Source: Vigna angularis (lineage: Eukaryota; Streptophyta; Magnoliopsida; Fabales; Fabaceae). Taken from it: 64,000 bases of DNA. Below the pieces are notes generated by a model. That model had not been told where the DNA came from, did no database searches, and was given only the letters and a program-made list of their open reading frames with translations. A program made the translations under genes and the position numbers. The stretch covers positions 7,163,001 through 7,227,000 of the forward strand of contig NC_068976.1 in the NCBI RefSeq assembly GCF_016808095.1, written 5' to 3'. This document shows, piece by piece, positions 46,005 through 57,500 of the stretch; the stretch's first letter is position 1, and the number at the start of each line of letters is the position of its first letter.

Positions 46005-48003
46005 TGATCTTATCGGAATCTTGAACGTGGATTTGTAAACAGGTGTTAAGATCGTAACCGTGACTTGAAAGCTCTTTTTGGTTGGAATGTAATTTCTTGT
46101 TGGTCAAAGGGAGAGATCTGGCTCAAGTCAGTAAGAGAGTTTAATATTTTTATAAATATATTGAGTATGAGTAATTATTAAGTGAGTATTCATTGAAAAA
46201 TACTAGTTGTATTTATAGGATTAACATAGACCATGAGCCTATATTTCCATTGAAATAATACTTACCTCGAGCATATAATAACAATGTAGTTAATAATAAC
46301 ATAATGATACCTTATTATAAACAATAACCATAATACCAAACTATTGAGATTAGTTATGATATATGGATATTACCACAATAGACGTAGGTTTGGGCTGCTC
46401 TAGAATGAAGAGACTTAATGAGCCTTGTTGAGTTGTGCTCTTTAGTATGTTTATTGGTTGGGTAGAAACATAAGCTCCCTTAGTCTTGGGAGTTTGATTT
46501 GGCATACATCATCGTGTCTGATCACTTGTTCTGATCTTGGCCAGCTTGTATAGTTTGTAGGTGGATTGATTATTCCGTTGAGCTTGCTGTAGATTGGCCC
46601 TCCAACCGAGTTCTTATGTGGATTGGACCCACAGTCGAGCTTCGCAGGTGGATTGACCCTCTGGCCGCGCTTGTATGAGGATTGGCCCTCTAGCCGAACT
46701 TTGCAAGTAGATTAACCCTTTGGCCGAGCTTGTATGTAGATTGGCCCTCTGGCCGAACTTCGTTGGTAGATTGGCCCTCTATCCAAGCTTGTATAGGATT
46801 AGCCCTCCGTTCGAGCTTTGCAAGTAGATTGGACCTTCGACCAAACTCATATGTGGATTGGCTCTTCAACATAGCTTGTTCGAAAGTTGCTTTGTAAGAA
46901 TAGTCCTTCCAACTTGTGTTGTGGACTTTAAGGAAGTTTTATGCCAAGTTGTAGGGCAAACTTTGTTAGGTTCTATAAACTTTAGATTGTCTTTTCTTCG
47001 TGTGGCCAACTTTAGGGAGGCTTTGCTTAGATGTTATAGACTTTAGGCGAGCTTCGCTTTTGATGCGGCTGACTTTGTTCAGTGCTGCTAGTTTGGGTAG
47101 GTCTGACCAAGCTGATGATGATGTTAACTTGCTTTTATACTGTTACTTCACTTCTAGCAATCCTTGTTGCTCTGAGTCCTCAGTGTGCTTGTCCTCGTGT
47201 TTCTTATCTTTTCTTTTGAATTCATTTGTTGTCGAAGGAAGTGAAGGTGGTTGAGGTGAAGGTCGTGTCGAGCATCTTGGCCTGCTTGTAAGACTTGGAA
47301 TTGGTACAAAGTTCCAACTGTGTTGTCCAGGTTTGCAAGCCTTAAGGCTAATGTTGGTCGTTTGGGTTAAGGAGAGTGTCAACTTCCTAACTGGTGAGCT
47401 AGCGGCCTATGTTAAGAGTTTAGAGAAAGAGACAAGCCGCCTTCTTTAGTTCCGCTTTGGACTTGGGGTAGCATACAACTCGTGTACTCTAGGGTGATAA
47501 GGCTAGGGATTGTTTTACCAAGACTCCATGATGGGCGCCAAATGATCTTATCGGGATCAGATCCTGGTGGTGGCTTGAAAGCTCTTACTAGTTGGAATGG
47601 AGTTCCTCGTTGCTCAAAGGGGAGGGAGATCTAGCGGCAAAAGAATATATGACGCTCAAGTGAGTAAGAGAGTTTAGGATTTTATGAATATAATGAGTAT
47701 CGGTGATTATTAAGTAAGTATTCCTTAGGGAATACTATTTGTATTTATAGAATCAACATAGATCGTGGGCCTATGTTTCCATTAAAATAATACTTATCTC
47801 CAGCATGTGATAACAATATAGTTAATAATAACATAATGATACCTCATCATAAATAATAACTATAATACTAAACTGCCGAGATTAATTATGATACGTGGAT
47901 ATTGTCTTAATAGACATAGATTTGTATGGTTTCATATTAAAGATTCTTAATAGACCTTGTTGAGCTATACTCTTTAGTATGTCTATTGAATTAGATAGAA
48001 ACA
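46005..48003 (-). mobile_element. Short non-autonomous Gypsy-like LTR element A
   Basis: LTRs of 466 and 461 bp (46005-46470 and 47543-48003) begin TGATCTTATCGG and end GAAACA in plus orientation. Flanks tatta (46000-46004) and tattt (48004-48008) fit a decayed target duplication. The primer site, minus strand, is TTTGGCGCCCATCATGGAG next to the right LTR; the purine tract CTAAGGGAGCTTA abuts the left LTR. The 1.07-kb interior has no pol. At 46570-46870 it holds degenerate tandem units 'gattggccctc(t/c)ggccgagctt' that on the sense strand read as repeated GQSTYKLGQRVNLLAKFG-like peptides. Confidence 0.85.
46570..46870 (-). repeat. Tandem units in element A
   Basis: About ten degenerate copies of a roughly 29-30 bp unit built around GATTGGCCCTCTGGCCGAGC. 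Element B (55130-55400) has the same unit type, as expected for one family. Confidence 0.75.
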
Positions 48004-48362
48004 TATTTCATCTACTTTAATACAACTGTGCTGAGGAAACCCAATTACAATTTGACTTATAAATATAAAGAATCATCTATAATTTAAAAAGTAGAAGCTT
48101 ATTGTTTAAACTTTTTTTAATAGTTGAAGCAATTGAATTTTAATTTTGTGAAGTTTTGGATTTCATACTAGTCAAGAAAAAGAAAGTGATTCTATAATTC
48201 ATTTAATTTCATTTATCTAGGGTACATGCTACATTGAAAACTAACCTTGCACACCTTTAAAAGCATTGTGCAGAAGGGTGAAAGGAACAAAAGAGGCCTA
48301 TGTTACATGATATAATAATAGTACTAATTATCTTATATATATTCCCTCACACAAAAACAAAC

Positions 48363-51300
48363 CTAAACTAAAGCACTCCAAACGGCTCCATCCCCTTCAC
48401 CACACTTTGAGTGCACATATTTTATCTTCTCCACGGACTTGCATATTCCACTGCAGCTCCAGTCAAAGGATGCAACACATATGTTACCTGCTTGTGCCTT
48501 CCACTCACAGTCTGCACAAACATTTGGTTAGGAATAACGTGTCATGGGAAGAAGACACCAAGTTGGTGTCACATATTCTAAGAATTTCCACATGTCATAC
48601 CTGGAGGAGTTCCACAGCACATGCTGCGCTCATCTATGTGCTCAACTTCTAGACCTATGAACCATGCACCAAGTGACACATCTTCATTGGCATATTTGTG
48701 CAATATTGGCCTGCAATCACAGTTAGGATCACCCTTTAAACTTGGACTCATCCATGAACTACAATAGAAAACTCCTTTTAACTACTTTTTAAAAAACATA
48801 TTTTAAACATAACTCAACCTCCACAAAACCGGTTTGTAAAATAATTTTACATCCATATATACATATATATATATTCTAAATTAACTTTATCTTTAATCAA
48901 TGTTAGACTTCCAACACTGACAACAAACAACAAATATCCAACAAATAACAAACATCGTTAGTATAAATTTTTCAAATGACTCTAATACTATCTTAAGAAA
49001 TAAATTTTAAACCTAACTTTACTCTACTAAACCGGTTTATAAGATAAGGTTTGTACCTACTTGTAAATTTGTTTTATTTGTAAATTTGTTTTATCTTTAG
49101 TTTAGTTGAGTGGAATCTCCAACACTGGAAAATGTTTCAAAGTATATGGTGAATCTAGTGAGTGTCAAAGGTGAAAAAAGTTAATCTTAAACATACACCC
49201 ATGCATAAATGGTCCTTTTTTGTTAAATCTATCACTGCTTGTCCATGTTGTATACTATAGATTAACCCCTCTTGTACCGTCAACTAAAATGTGGCTTGGT
49301 GTTGAATGAAAAACTGTATCCATACTGGTTAATGGAAATGTAGGTGGCTAGATCCTTAGAGATTGCGTATATCTGTCCAGTTGCATGTCGGAAGTATTTG
49401 TTACCCTCTTCTCCAAACTTCCAAAACTCAGGTTCATGATACTTAACATCCCTAGAGAAAGAAACAAGATCAGATAACACAGAGCCACAACAAGGAGAAT
49501 TGAAAAACATAAGTCAAGTGGAATTACTTTCGTGAAAGAACAGGTCCAGATTTCATACATCCAATGTACACCCTGGGTTTTGAACGATGACGAGTAAGGG
49601 TTGTTGCAAGTACACCTACATGGCAGCAGTTGTTAGCACAAACCTTTCCTGTGAAGGGAATGGGGTGGAGGAAACAAAAGCATGGAAACACAAGAAAAAT
49701 GTCGAGTATTGAGACATCATATACCTAAATTGACATGGACATCATCATCCACTTTGACAAAGAAATCAGCATCCCATTTTGCAACTGCAGTAGAAAAGAA
49801 AATTTTTGTCTTTGCAGACAATTCATGATACCCTTCAACATGTTCCTACAAAATGAATTAACAATATCATAATCCTGATGGATTATCAGGATTTATCTCA
49901 AAAACAGATCCAGTGATATGAGTTACCAGGCGAAGGAAATCTTTGTGCTGAGCTTCTTCTGAATCAATAGCTCGATCAAGAATGCTGTTAGAAGTTGCAC
50001 TGAGACAACCATGACAAAATCATTCATGTAAGTTCCGTTAAGGGTAACTGTGTGTCACTTTTAAACATGTATCTATTTTCAATCAGAGTAATAAAAAAAG
50101 CATGCCTATGGTAACTTCAGAATTTACTCTTTTGTGATGTCAAGAATCTTCTATGAGCTTGATCATCTCAACATGAGATTGAGTGATTGACAAATACATA
50201 AAGTAAAGGATTACAGAAAATTCTACTGCAATTTGTAATTCTGTCACCAATGGTTCTTCTACAAGGTAAGGGTTAAAAATGAAGTTCTACGTGACAAATT
50301 TTGTGGCTCATTTTAGAATCTACCGGTCAGATAACTGTGTAATGGAGATAACTGTCACATAAAACAGGAAAAATCTTTCGGTGCTATCATATCAACAAAT
50401 AGTATATGAAGGTGTTTCACATGACAAAGGAAACTTCACATGACTTTACATTTTAAGAAATTATGCATAAAGCCATTAATTCATTTGCTGACCTTAGTTA
50501 CTTTAGACATTATTGTAACTCTCCCCTGATTCACACCATACTTTATTTTGATGATAATTTCACCTTACTAGCACAATCAGAATCTTACAAGAAATAACCT
50601 GTGACCAATCATGAATCTGATGATAATTCCCTTCTCTTGTTCCAGTTGAAGAAGCTGCTGCCCTGACCAAAGGGAGAAGCCAAAACCACAACTTATCAGA
50701 AATGAGTGCATCACCATTTAGATTAGATTAAAACAATTTCCATTCATAGATACCTTGTGGCATCCAAGTCTCTCTGACAGAATCACGCCGCTTCCTGCTA
50801 CTGAAAGCAGTGTTTATGCCAATCACTAGAAACATCTTCTTCCTTGAAGGGTCTTCAATGGAGGATCCTGTGGCCAAGGTGTTAGCCGAACCATCTGAGA
50901 TTTCAGATTCTCTGCCACTCCTTGCCACTGCTAGCTCCATCTGAAGGATGGAAATTTGCTTGTCCAGAGATCTGACACCGCTCCAGAAAAACATAAACAC
51001 CAATCATTCAAAGAACACTTCAATTGCAAATTGCAAAAGGAAACAAATCTAACCACAACTAAAAACATGTTCCTCTCAGCACTCACTGAATGGCCTCATG
51101 GGTTTTGTACACTTCACTCATTACATCCTTATCCTGCACAGGTTGCACGTGACACATTCAAAACACCACCACAAATTTAAAAAACATAGAACGTAATGTA
51201 AAAAACATCAGCAAATGGAACTGAAGAGATCACTGGGAGTGAACCATAAAAACATGCCTTTTTAGTGGCACAATCCCCTGTCACCACTTGCAGTTCTTGG

Positions 51301-51660
51301 TCGCGTCGATGATTTGACATAAGCACCCCATTAGACTCAGGTGCCTCCCACATCCTGCGAAGTAAACAACGTTGTCGTTATTGAGTTCAATCATTAACAT
51401 GAGCAATAAAAATTTGAACTTGGGAAAACAAAGCGCCAATTCACAGACTCAAGTTTCGAACTTCAGTATTTCAGTTTAACAAAATAAAATAAACAGGACC
51501 AGTGAACAGAGAAGAATCGAATAAAAATTGTGTGAAGAAAAAAGTTAAGACGATCAAGATATAGTGACCTGGTTGTTATGATCATTCCAAGAATGAAGGA
51601 AAATACAGAGAAAATTGGAACCCATTTTACAGAGATTTTGGCGGAACCACGAGTCTTCAT
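48363..51660 (-). CDS. B3GALT7-like: Beta-1,3-galactosyltransferase 7-like, GT31 family, 11 exons
   Basis: Spliced CDS on the minus strand, exons (high to low): 51660-51569, 51354-51258, 51133-51087, 50971-50754, 50662-50599, 49999-49927, 49845-49725, 49615-49528, 49451-49326, 48710-48601, 48511-48363. These total 1185 nt (394 codons plus TAG), and all junctions keep frame. Residues about 12-30 ([17 protein letters not shown]) form a signal anchor of a type II Golgi protein. A DUF4094-like stem follows ([13 protein letters not shown] ... [14 protein letters not shown]). The Galactosyl_T domain starts near [20 protein letters not shown] and RETWMPQG. The metal-binding DDD is at residues 230-232 ([11 protein letters not shown]), and [29 protein letters not shown] and [14 protein letters not shown] follow. 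Cysteine-rich C-terminus. Relatives add beta-1,3-galactose, notably on arabinogalactan proteins; substrate here is inferred. Intron 2 must use a GC donor (AAG/gcatg), because the nearby GT would create a stop. Start exon and promoter are duplicated upstream (51769-52057). Confidence 0.92.
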
Positions 51661-52057
51661 ATTGATTCTGTGTTCTGTGTTTATGTCCGAGAACTACAAC
51701 TTCAAATACACTCTTTTTATTTAACAGTTTGATTTGTGGATATTTAGGGTTTAGGGTTTAGGGTTTAGGAACTTCAGTATTTCAGTTTAACAAAATAAAA
51801 TAAACAGGACCAGTGAACAGAGAAGAATCGAATAAAAATTGTGTGAAGAAAAAAGTTAAGACGATCAAGATATAGTGACCTGGTTGTTATGATCATTCCA
51901 AGAATGAAGGAAAATACAGAGAAAATTGGAACCCATTTTACAGAGATTTTGGCGGAACCACGAGTCTTCATATTGATTCTGTGTTCTGTGTTTATGTCCG
52001 AGAACTACAACTTCAAATACACTCTTTTTATTTAACAGTTTGATTTGTGGATATTTA
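51458..52057. repeat. Recent 289-bp tandem duplication of GT31 exon 1 and its 5' region
   Basis: Copy 1 is 51458-51746 and copy 2 is 51769-52057, offset 311. I see no differences between them, and the 65-codon frames through both are identical. Each copy includes the start ATG, the 92-nt first exon with its CAG/gtcact donor, part of intron 1 and about 86 bp upstream. Transcription from the distal copy could use either donor; the protein would be the same if exon 1 of copy 2 were spliced to exon 2. Confidence 0.92.
51747..51768. repeat. Interstitial telomeric repeat at the duplication junction
   Basis: Between the two copies lie 22 bases that, with the shared 'ttta' of copy 1, read as three TTTAGGG units plus TTTAG. 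This is the plant telomere repeat. It is absent from the outer ends of both copies, so it was added when the copies were joined. Confidence 0.92.
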
Positions 52058-52462
52058 TATGAGAATACATCAAGAACTAAAAAAACGAGGACAACAATAG
52101 TCAACTATTTGAAATTTTTGAGTGGAATATTTTATGAAAATGTTAGAATTTCAAAAGTTAATTAATGTTTTGTTGGATTGATAAGAGAGAAGCAATTGTC
52201 ATTTTTAAAATCATTTTTCCATTCCTCTCCCACCAAGCTGTCTATTAATGCTATTTTATTAATCTTTTCTACCAATTTCAAGAAACTGAACTACTTAGTA
52301 TAATAATTTAACTATTCAACTTTTAAAAATTGAACTTATATAATTAATTAATAACTCTACTTGTCTCTAAAAACATATTTTGATATATATATATATATAT
52401 ATCAATATTTTTACACTATTCACTTAGTTTTTTATACATTTATTAGAGAATTATACTTAATT

Positions 52463-52516
<54 letters not shown>
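52058..52516. other. GT31 upstream DNA with split direct repeat and TA tracts
   Basis: (TA)n lies at about 52384-52402 and 52470-52517. A segment of about 65 bp beginning TCAATATTTTTACACTATTC occurs at 52402 and again at 52520, so it was duplicated with the TA tract between the copies. Confidence 0.7.
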
Positions 52517-52520
<4 letters not shown>

Positions 52521-53805
52521 TCAATATTTTTACACTATTCACTTAGTTTTTTATACATTTATTATAGAATTGTACTTAATTATCCAATATTTCTTCAGTT
52601 TTGATATTTGGGCTTAATTTGATCAATAATTCTTATTTTAATTAATTTGAATTATCTGAGACTAATTATTTACATTATTAATTGTAGGGAATTATTTGAA
52701 ATATTATTTTGGGACTTCAAGAGGGCAAGAATGTCAACAACCACTCTCCACATAAGCGTTTTAGATTTAATTCATGTGTAAATTCGTTTTTAGTGTATTT
52801 TTGGACAGATTTGAACCATTGAGCCATTTTTAAATCAAAATACTAAAAGCCCAATTTTGGGCTCACCTAGGACTAGGGGTTTTAGGACCCAAAGGGGGGA
52901 AAACATCCCTCACTCTCTCATTTACATTTCCTAAGCTTTGGACAACAAGGACGAGCTCCCCCAATTTGGGGTTTTAGGTTTTTCATTTACAATTTGATGC
53001 ACTTTCAATTCCAGTAATGCAATTTCGTTTTCTTCTCTTTGCTATTTCGATTCTGCACCTTTAATTTCCCTTTCATTGTCGCATTTCAATTTTCGTTTCC
53101 AATCTCATTTTCATTTGCGTTTTTATTTGCGTTTTCATTTGCGTTTTCAAGATGAATTTCGTTTGCTACAATGAGTTCTTTAATTTCGTTTTAATGGAAG
53201 AGTGAATCTGTTTGGGTTGGTGATTATGGATATTGCTTTGCATCCTTGAGATTTCTGGATTGTGTTGATGGAGTTGTTCTTGCTTTGCATGAGGTCAATT
53301 CAGTTTGTGTTTGCAATTGGGCATACGCTTAGTTGCCTAATTGATGTTTGATTTTCGCTTAGTTAATTGGACTGTGGGTGCAGATTTGATTGAATTCGTG
53401 CAACTTGTTTGGTTAATTTCACATTTTTGAAGATCGGATCAACCTTCACTTAATTGGTTAATTCGTGTTTGATTTAGGGCGAGAGTAGTGTTTAATTATG
53501 TTAATCCATGATTGGAAGCACAACAATTGATGTAAACACCAACCTGTTTTGAATCTTTGTTGAATTCAAGTTTTAATTTAGTTCGTTTTCATTCACATAA
53601 ACACCTTCAAACACCCCCCACCAAGTGTTCGACTTAATTCTTGAACCACTGTTTGGTCATTGAGAGATGATCTAAGAGTCACTTCCTAGTCTATACTACA
53701 CTTAATTACATATTAAATTTGATTCGGGTACGACCTCGATCAACTATGTATTCATTGCAATTATTTCATGGTTAGTATTATTTTGAAATCTAACAAATTT
53801 TTAAA
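52517..53805 (+). repeat. LTR remnant of the TGATGAGTCAATATT family
   Basis: It starts TGAGTCAATATTTTT and shares AATTTGAATTATCTGAGAC and CATTATTAATTGTAGGG with 4706-4926. Further in come AGGACTAGGGGTTTTAGGAC and a pyrimidine-rich segment with repeated TTTTCATTTGCG (53100-53150). GATTCGGGTACGACCTCGAT (about 53720) is typical of the 3' part of plant Gypsy LTRs. The right end near 53805 is approximate and no target duplication could be assigned. Confidence 0.6.
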
Positions 53806-53895
53806 CACATATACCGGTGTTGCTTATATGTTAATAATATTGAATATTTGTAATATAAAGAAAATACTAACCATTTGAACATGACACCCAAAGTA

Positions 53896-53896
<1 letters not shown>

Positions 53897-53979
<83 letters not shown>

Positions 53980-53997
53980 GTATATATATATATAATT
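53897..53997. repeat. Long (TA)n microsatellite
   Basis: About 100 bp of nearly perfect TA with one CACG interruption near 53977, the longest tract in the window. Confidence 0.95.
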
Positions 53998-54548
53998 GTA
54001 TTATATTTTATAATTGTTTTCTCATACCCATATTTTTATTTTTTTATTTTTATAAATATATTTGGTTTTATTAATTTACAAAATAATTACCTATTCTTAA
54101 TACAATTTAATAAAATTTAGTTTTTTTAAAATATATAATAATTTTAGTATAAATTTAATAATATTATTTTATTTTAATAATTATTATAGTTAACTTTTTA
54201 AAGAACTTTAAAAACAATTATTTATTTATTTATCCATATTTTATAATCTAAAAGATAACTCGAATATGTATTACTTTTTTATGTTGTTGAAAAATAAAAA
54301 AAAGAGCGAAGCAAGTAAAAGTTTCAAACCAAATTAAAATATAATTCAGAATTTAAAACAGTTAACTAAACTTTTAATAGAAAAAGTTTAGTTTTTTTAA
54401 ATTGAACTAAAAAACAGTATAATTCAGTTTTCATAGTACAAAATAGTATAGATTATCCATAGTTTACGGTAACCAAAGTAATTATGCTTAGCCTTAAATT
54501 TATATGTAGTTTAAGTCCATAAATTAATTCTCACTATGGTTTTTTTAG
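53998..54548. other. AT-rich intergenic DNA
   Basis: No gene or repeat boundary recognised between the TA tract and element B. Confidence 0.55.
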
Positions 54549-57500
54549 TGTCATTGCAAAGGATTGAGATCTCGAGAATGGATTTGTAGATAGGGATTGA
54601 GATTTTAGTGGTGATTTGAAAACTTTTGTTAGTTGAAATTGAATATGTTGTTGTTCAAAGTAGGAAGATCAACTTGTAAAAGATTTTCTAGCGTTCAAGT
54701 CAATAAGAGAGTCTATGATTATTTTTTTAATATAGTGAGTATGAGTAATTATGAAGTGAGTATTCCTTAGACGATACTAATTGTATTTACATGATCAACA
54801 TCGATCGTGAGTCTATGTTCCTATTAAAATAATACGTACCTCAAGCATATAATAATAATGTAGTTAATAATAACATAATAATATTCCATCATAAATAATA
54901 ACCATAATACCAAAATGTCGATATTAGTTATGATATGTGGATATTGATTAAATAAACGTAGGTTTGGGTTGATCCAAGATGATGAGGCTTAATGAGTCTT
55001 GTTGGGTTATGCTCTTTAGTATATCTATTGGGTTGGGTAGGAACATAAGGCCCCTAGTGTCGAGAGTTTTGATTTGGTTTATGTGATCATGACTGATCTT
55101 TGGTCGATCTTGAGCCGACTGGTATAGTTTAAAAATGGATTGGTCATTCGACATAGGTCGTTGTGCATTGGCCCTTTGGCAAAGCTTCGGATGTGGATTG
55201 ACCCTTTGGTCGAGCTCTTATGTGGCTTGACCCTTTTCGCAAGTGGATTAGCCCTCTAGCCGAGCTCTCAAGTGGATTGACCTTCTGACCGAGCTCTAGC
55301 TGAGCTTCATAGGTGGATTGGCCCTCCGACTATGCTTGTTTGTGTATTGGCCCTCCAGCCAAGCTCGTTTATAGATTGGCCCTTCGGCTGAACTTGTTCG
55401 AAAACTGTTGTGTAAGGATAACCCTTCCAACTTGTGTTTTGGACTTTAGGAAATTTTTATGCTAGGCTACCAGCTTGGGTAAACTATGTTAGGTGTTGCA
55501 GGCTTTAGGTGAGTTTCACTTTTATGCGACCAACTTTAGGCAGGTTTTGTTGGGTGTTGCTACAGGTTAGGGTGAGTTAATGATTATTTTAACTTTTTTC
55601 TATCTTGGATTTCTTTATCGTTACTTCTCTCTAAGCAATCCTCTTCGCTCTTTGAGTCCTCTCTGAGCTTGTCCCCGTGTTTCATGTCTTCTTTTTTGAA
55701 TTCGCCCATTGTCGAAGGAAGTAAAGGTGGCCTAGGTGAAGGTTAGGTGGGACATCCTGGTCGATTTGTGTACTAAGGTCGGTGAGAGCTAACAAAAAGA
55801 GACCTGGAATTAGTACCAAGTTTCAACTATTTTATTCAAGTTTGTCAGCCTTGAGGCTCGATGCTGCTCGTCTAGGTTAAGGAGAGTATCATGCTCCTAA
55901 TTGGCGGGCTGACGACCTATGCTTAGAGTTTGAAGAAAGAGGTGGGTTGCCTTCTTTAGTCTCAGTTTAGACTTAGGGTAATGGTTAAGTTATGTACTCT
56001 GGTTTTGGAATGCTAATTTGCTCTTGGGCCGAGTTGTTATTTGCTCCTATACTCTGGTCGAGTTACCCATATACTAGAATGTTGAGTTGCTCCTCTACTT
56101 AGTCACTAGAAATGCTAAAATGTTTTTGGTGCTTGGGCAGTGGAATGTCGAGTTGTTCCTTTTCTTAGGCATTGAATTGTTTTTTGTACTCGGGCACTAG
56201 GTTGTCGAGATGTTCTTGTGCTTAGGTATTAAGACGTTGAGCTTATCTTGTACTCGATTGAATGAATTGTGTTCTTTTACTCTAATAACTCAATGTTTCT
56301 TCTATTTTGTCTAAGTGACTTGATGTCTCACCTTGCTTGGAGGGATTTTTGGTTGGTTACTTGGTGAAGTAACTCGATTTTCTTAGTGAAGTTGCACGGT
56401 GCCTCACTTGGAGGTCTTTCTTATGAAAGTTTCTCGAAGTAGCACGATTTACTTGTTGATGTAGCTCGATGTCTCACATGGAGGGCTAGTGGTGCCTAAA
56501 GAGCTTTTGGTGCCTTGTTTTGAGGGCTTGCGATGACTCGTTTAGAGGGTTTTTGGTGCCTCACATGGAGGAATTTTAGTATCGTCTAAGTAAATTGGGT
56601 GTCACCTTGGTGATCTTTTTCTCATTGCCACCTCTATAGACTTTTCTCGTTGCCACCTTCATGGATTTTTCTCGTTGCCACCTCCGTGGATTTTTCTTGT
56701 TGCCAACTCCGTGGTCTTTTATCGTTGCCACCTTCATGGAATTTTCTCATTGCTACCTTTGTGGACTTTTCTTATTGCCACCTTTGTAGACTTTTCTAAT
56801 TGCCATCTCCGTGGATTTTTCTTGTTGCCACCTTTGTGGACTTTTCTCGTCTCCACCTTCGTGATCATTTCTTGTTGCTACTTCCGTAGACTTTTGTCGT
56901 TTCCACCTTTGTGGACTTTTCTTGTTGCCACCTCTATAGACTTTTCTCGTTTTCATTTAGTAACTCAGTTGCCTCGTTTGAGGGCTTATTGTGCCATGTT
57001 TGTGGGTTTTATTTGCTGTCAGAGTAGGCTTTCTAGTTGTCCTTGTGTGTCTGCAAGAGGAGCCTAGGGAAGTAAATTCCCATTGTGTTGGTTGTCTTTC
57101 TTTCTCTTGCAAGTCTTTATTGTTATCGTTAGCATAAAGAAGTAGAAACAAATAACTATACAAAATGAATGATCCCAAGTAAAGGTTTTGGGAATATAAT
57201 GATGTTTGTCTTTGTGTCGTCTTAGGAATTCTATCAGTAGACATTTTTCTCCATGCTTATCTACTTTTGATGTTTGTCTTAGGTTGACCTCAATTAGGTT
57301 TTTTCTTTATAACCAGACTTTATTCATACTAGGTGTACCTTCTGCACAGTTCTTTCTTGGATTCGAGTATTGCAATGTTGAATTGTAATCTACTACCATA
57401 GGCGGGTACTAGAACACTAAGGTATTCTCGTACATGGAGTCTGGACAACCGAGTTTCTACTATACTCGATCATTGGGAAGTCAAGCTTCTACTGCACTCG

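Noticed and set aside
51774..51971. Second, independent gene starting in the duplicated exon 1
   Set aside because: The copy holds only exon 1, part of intron 1 and the upstream region; there is no second set of downstream exons.
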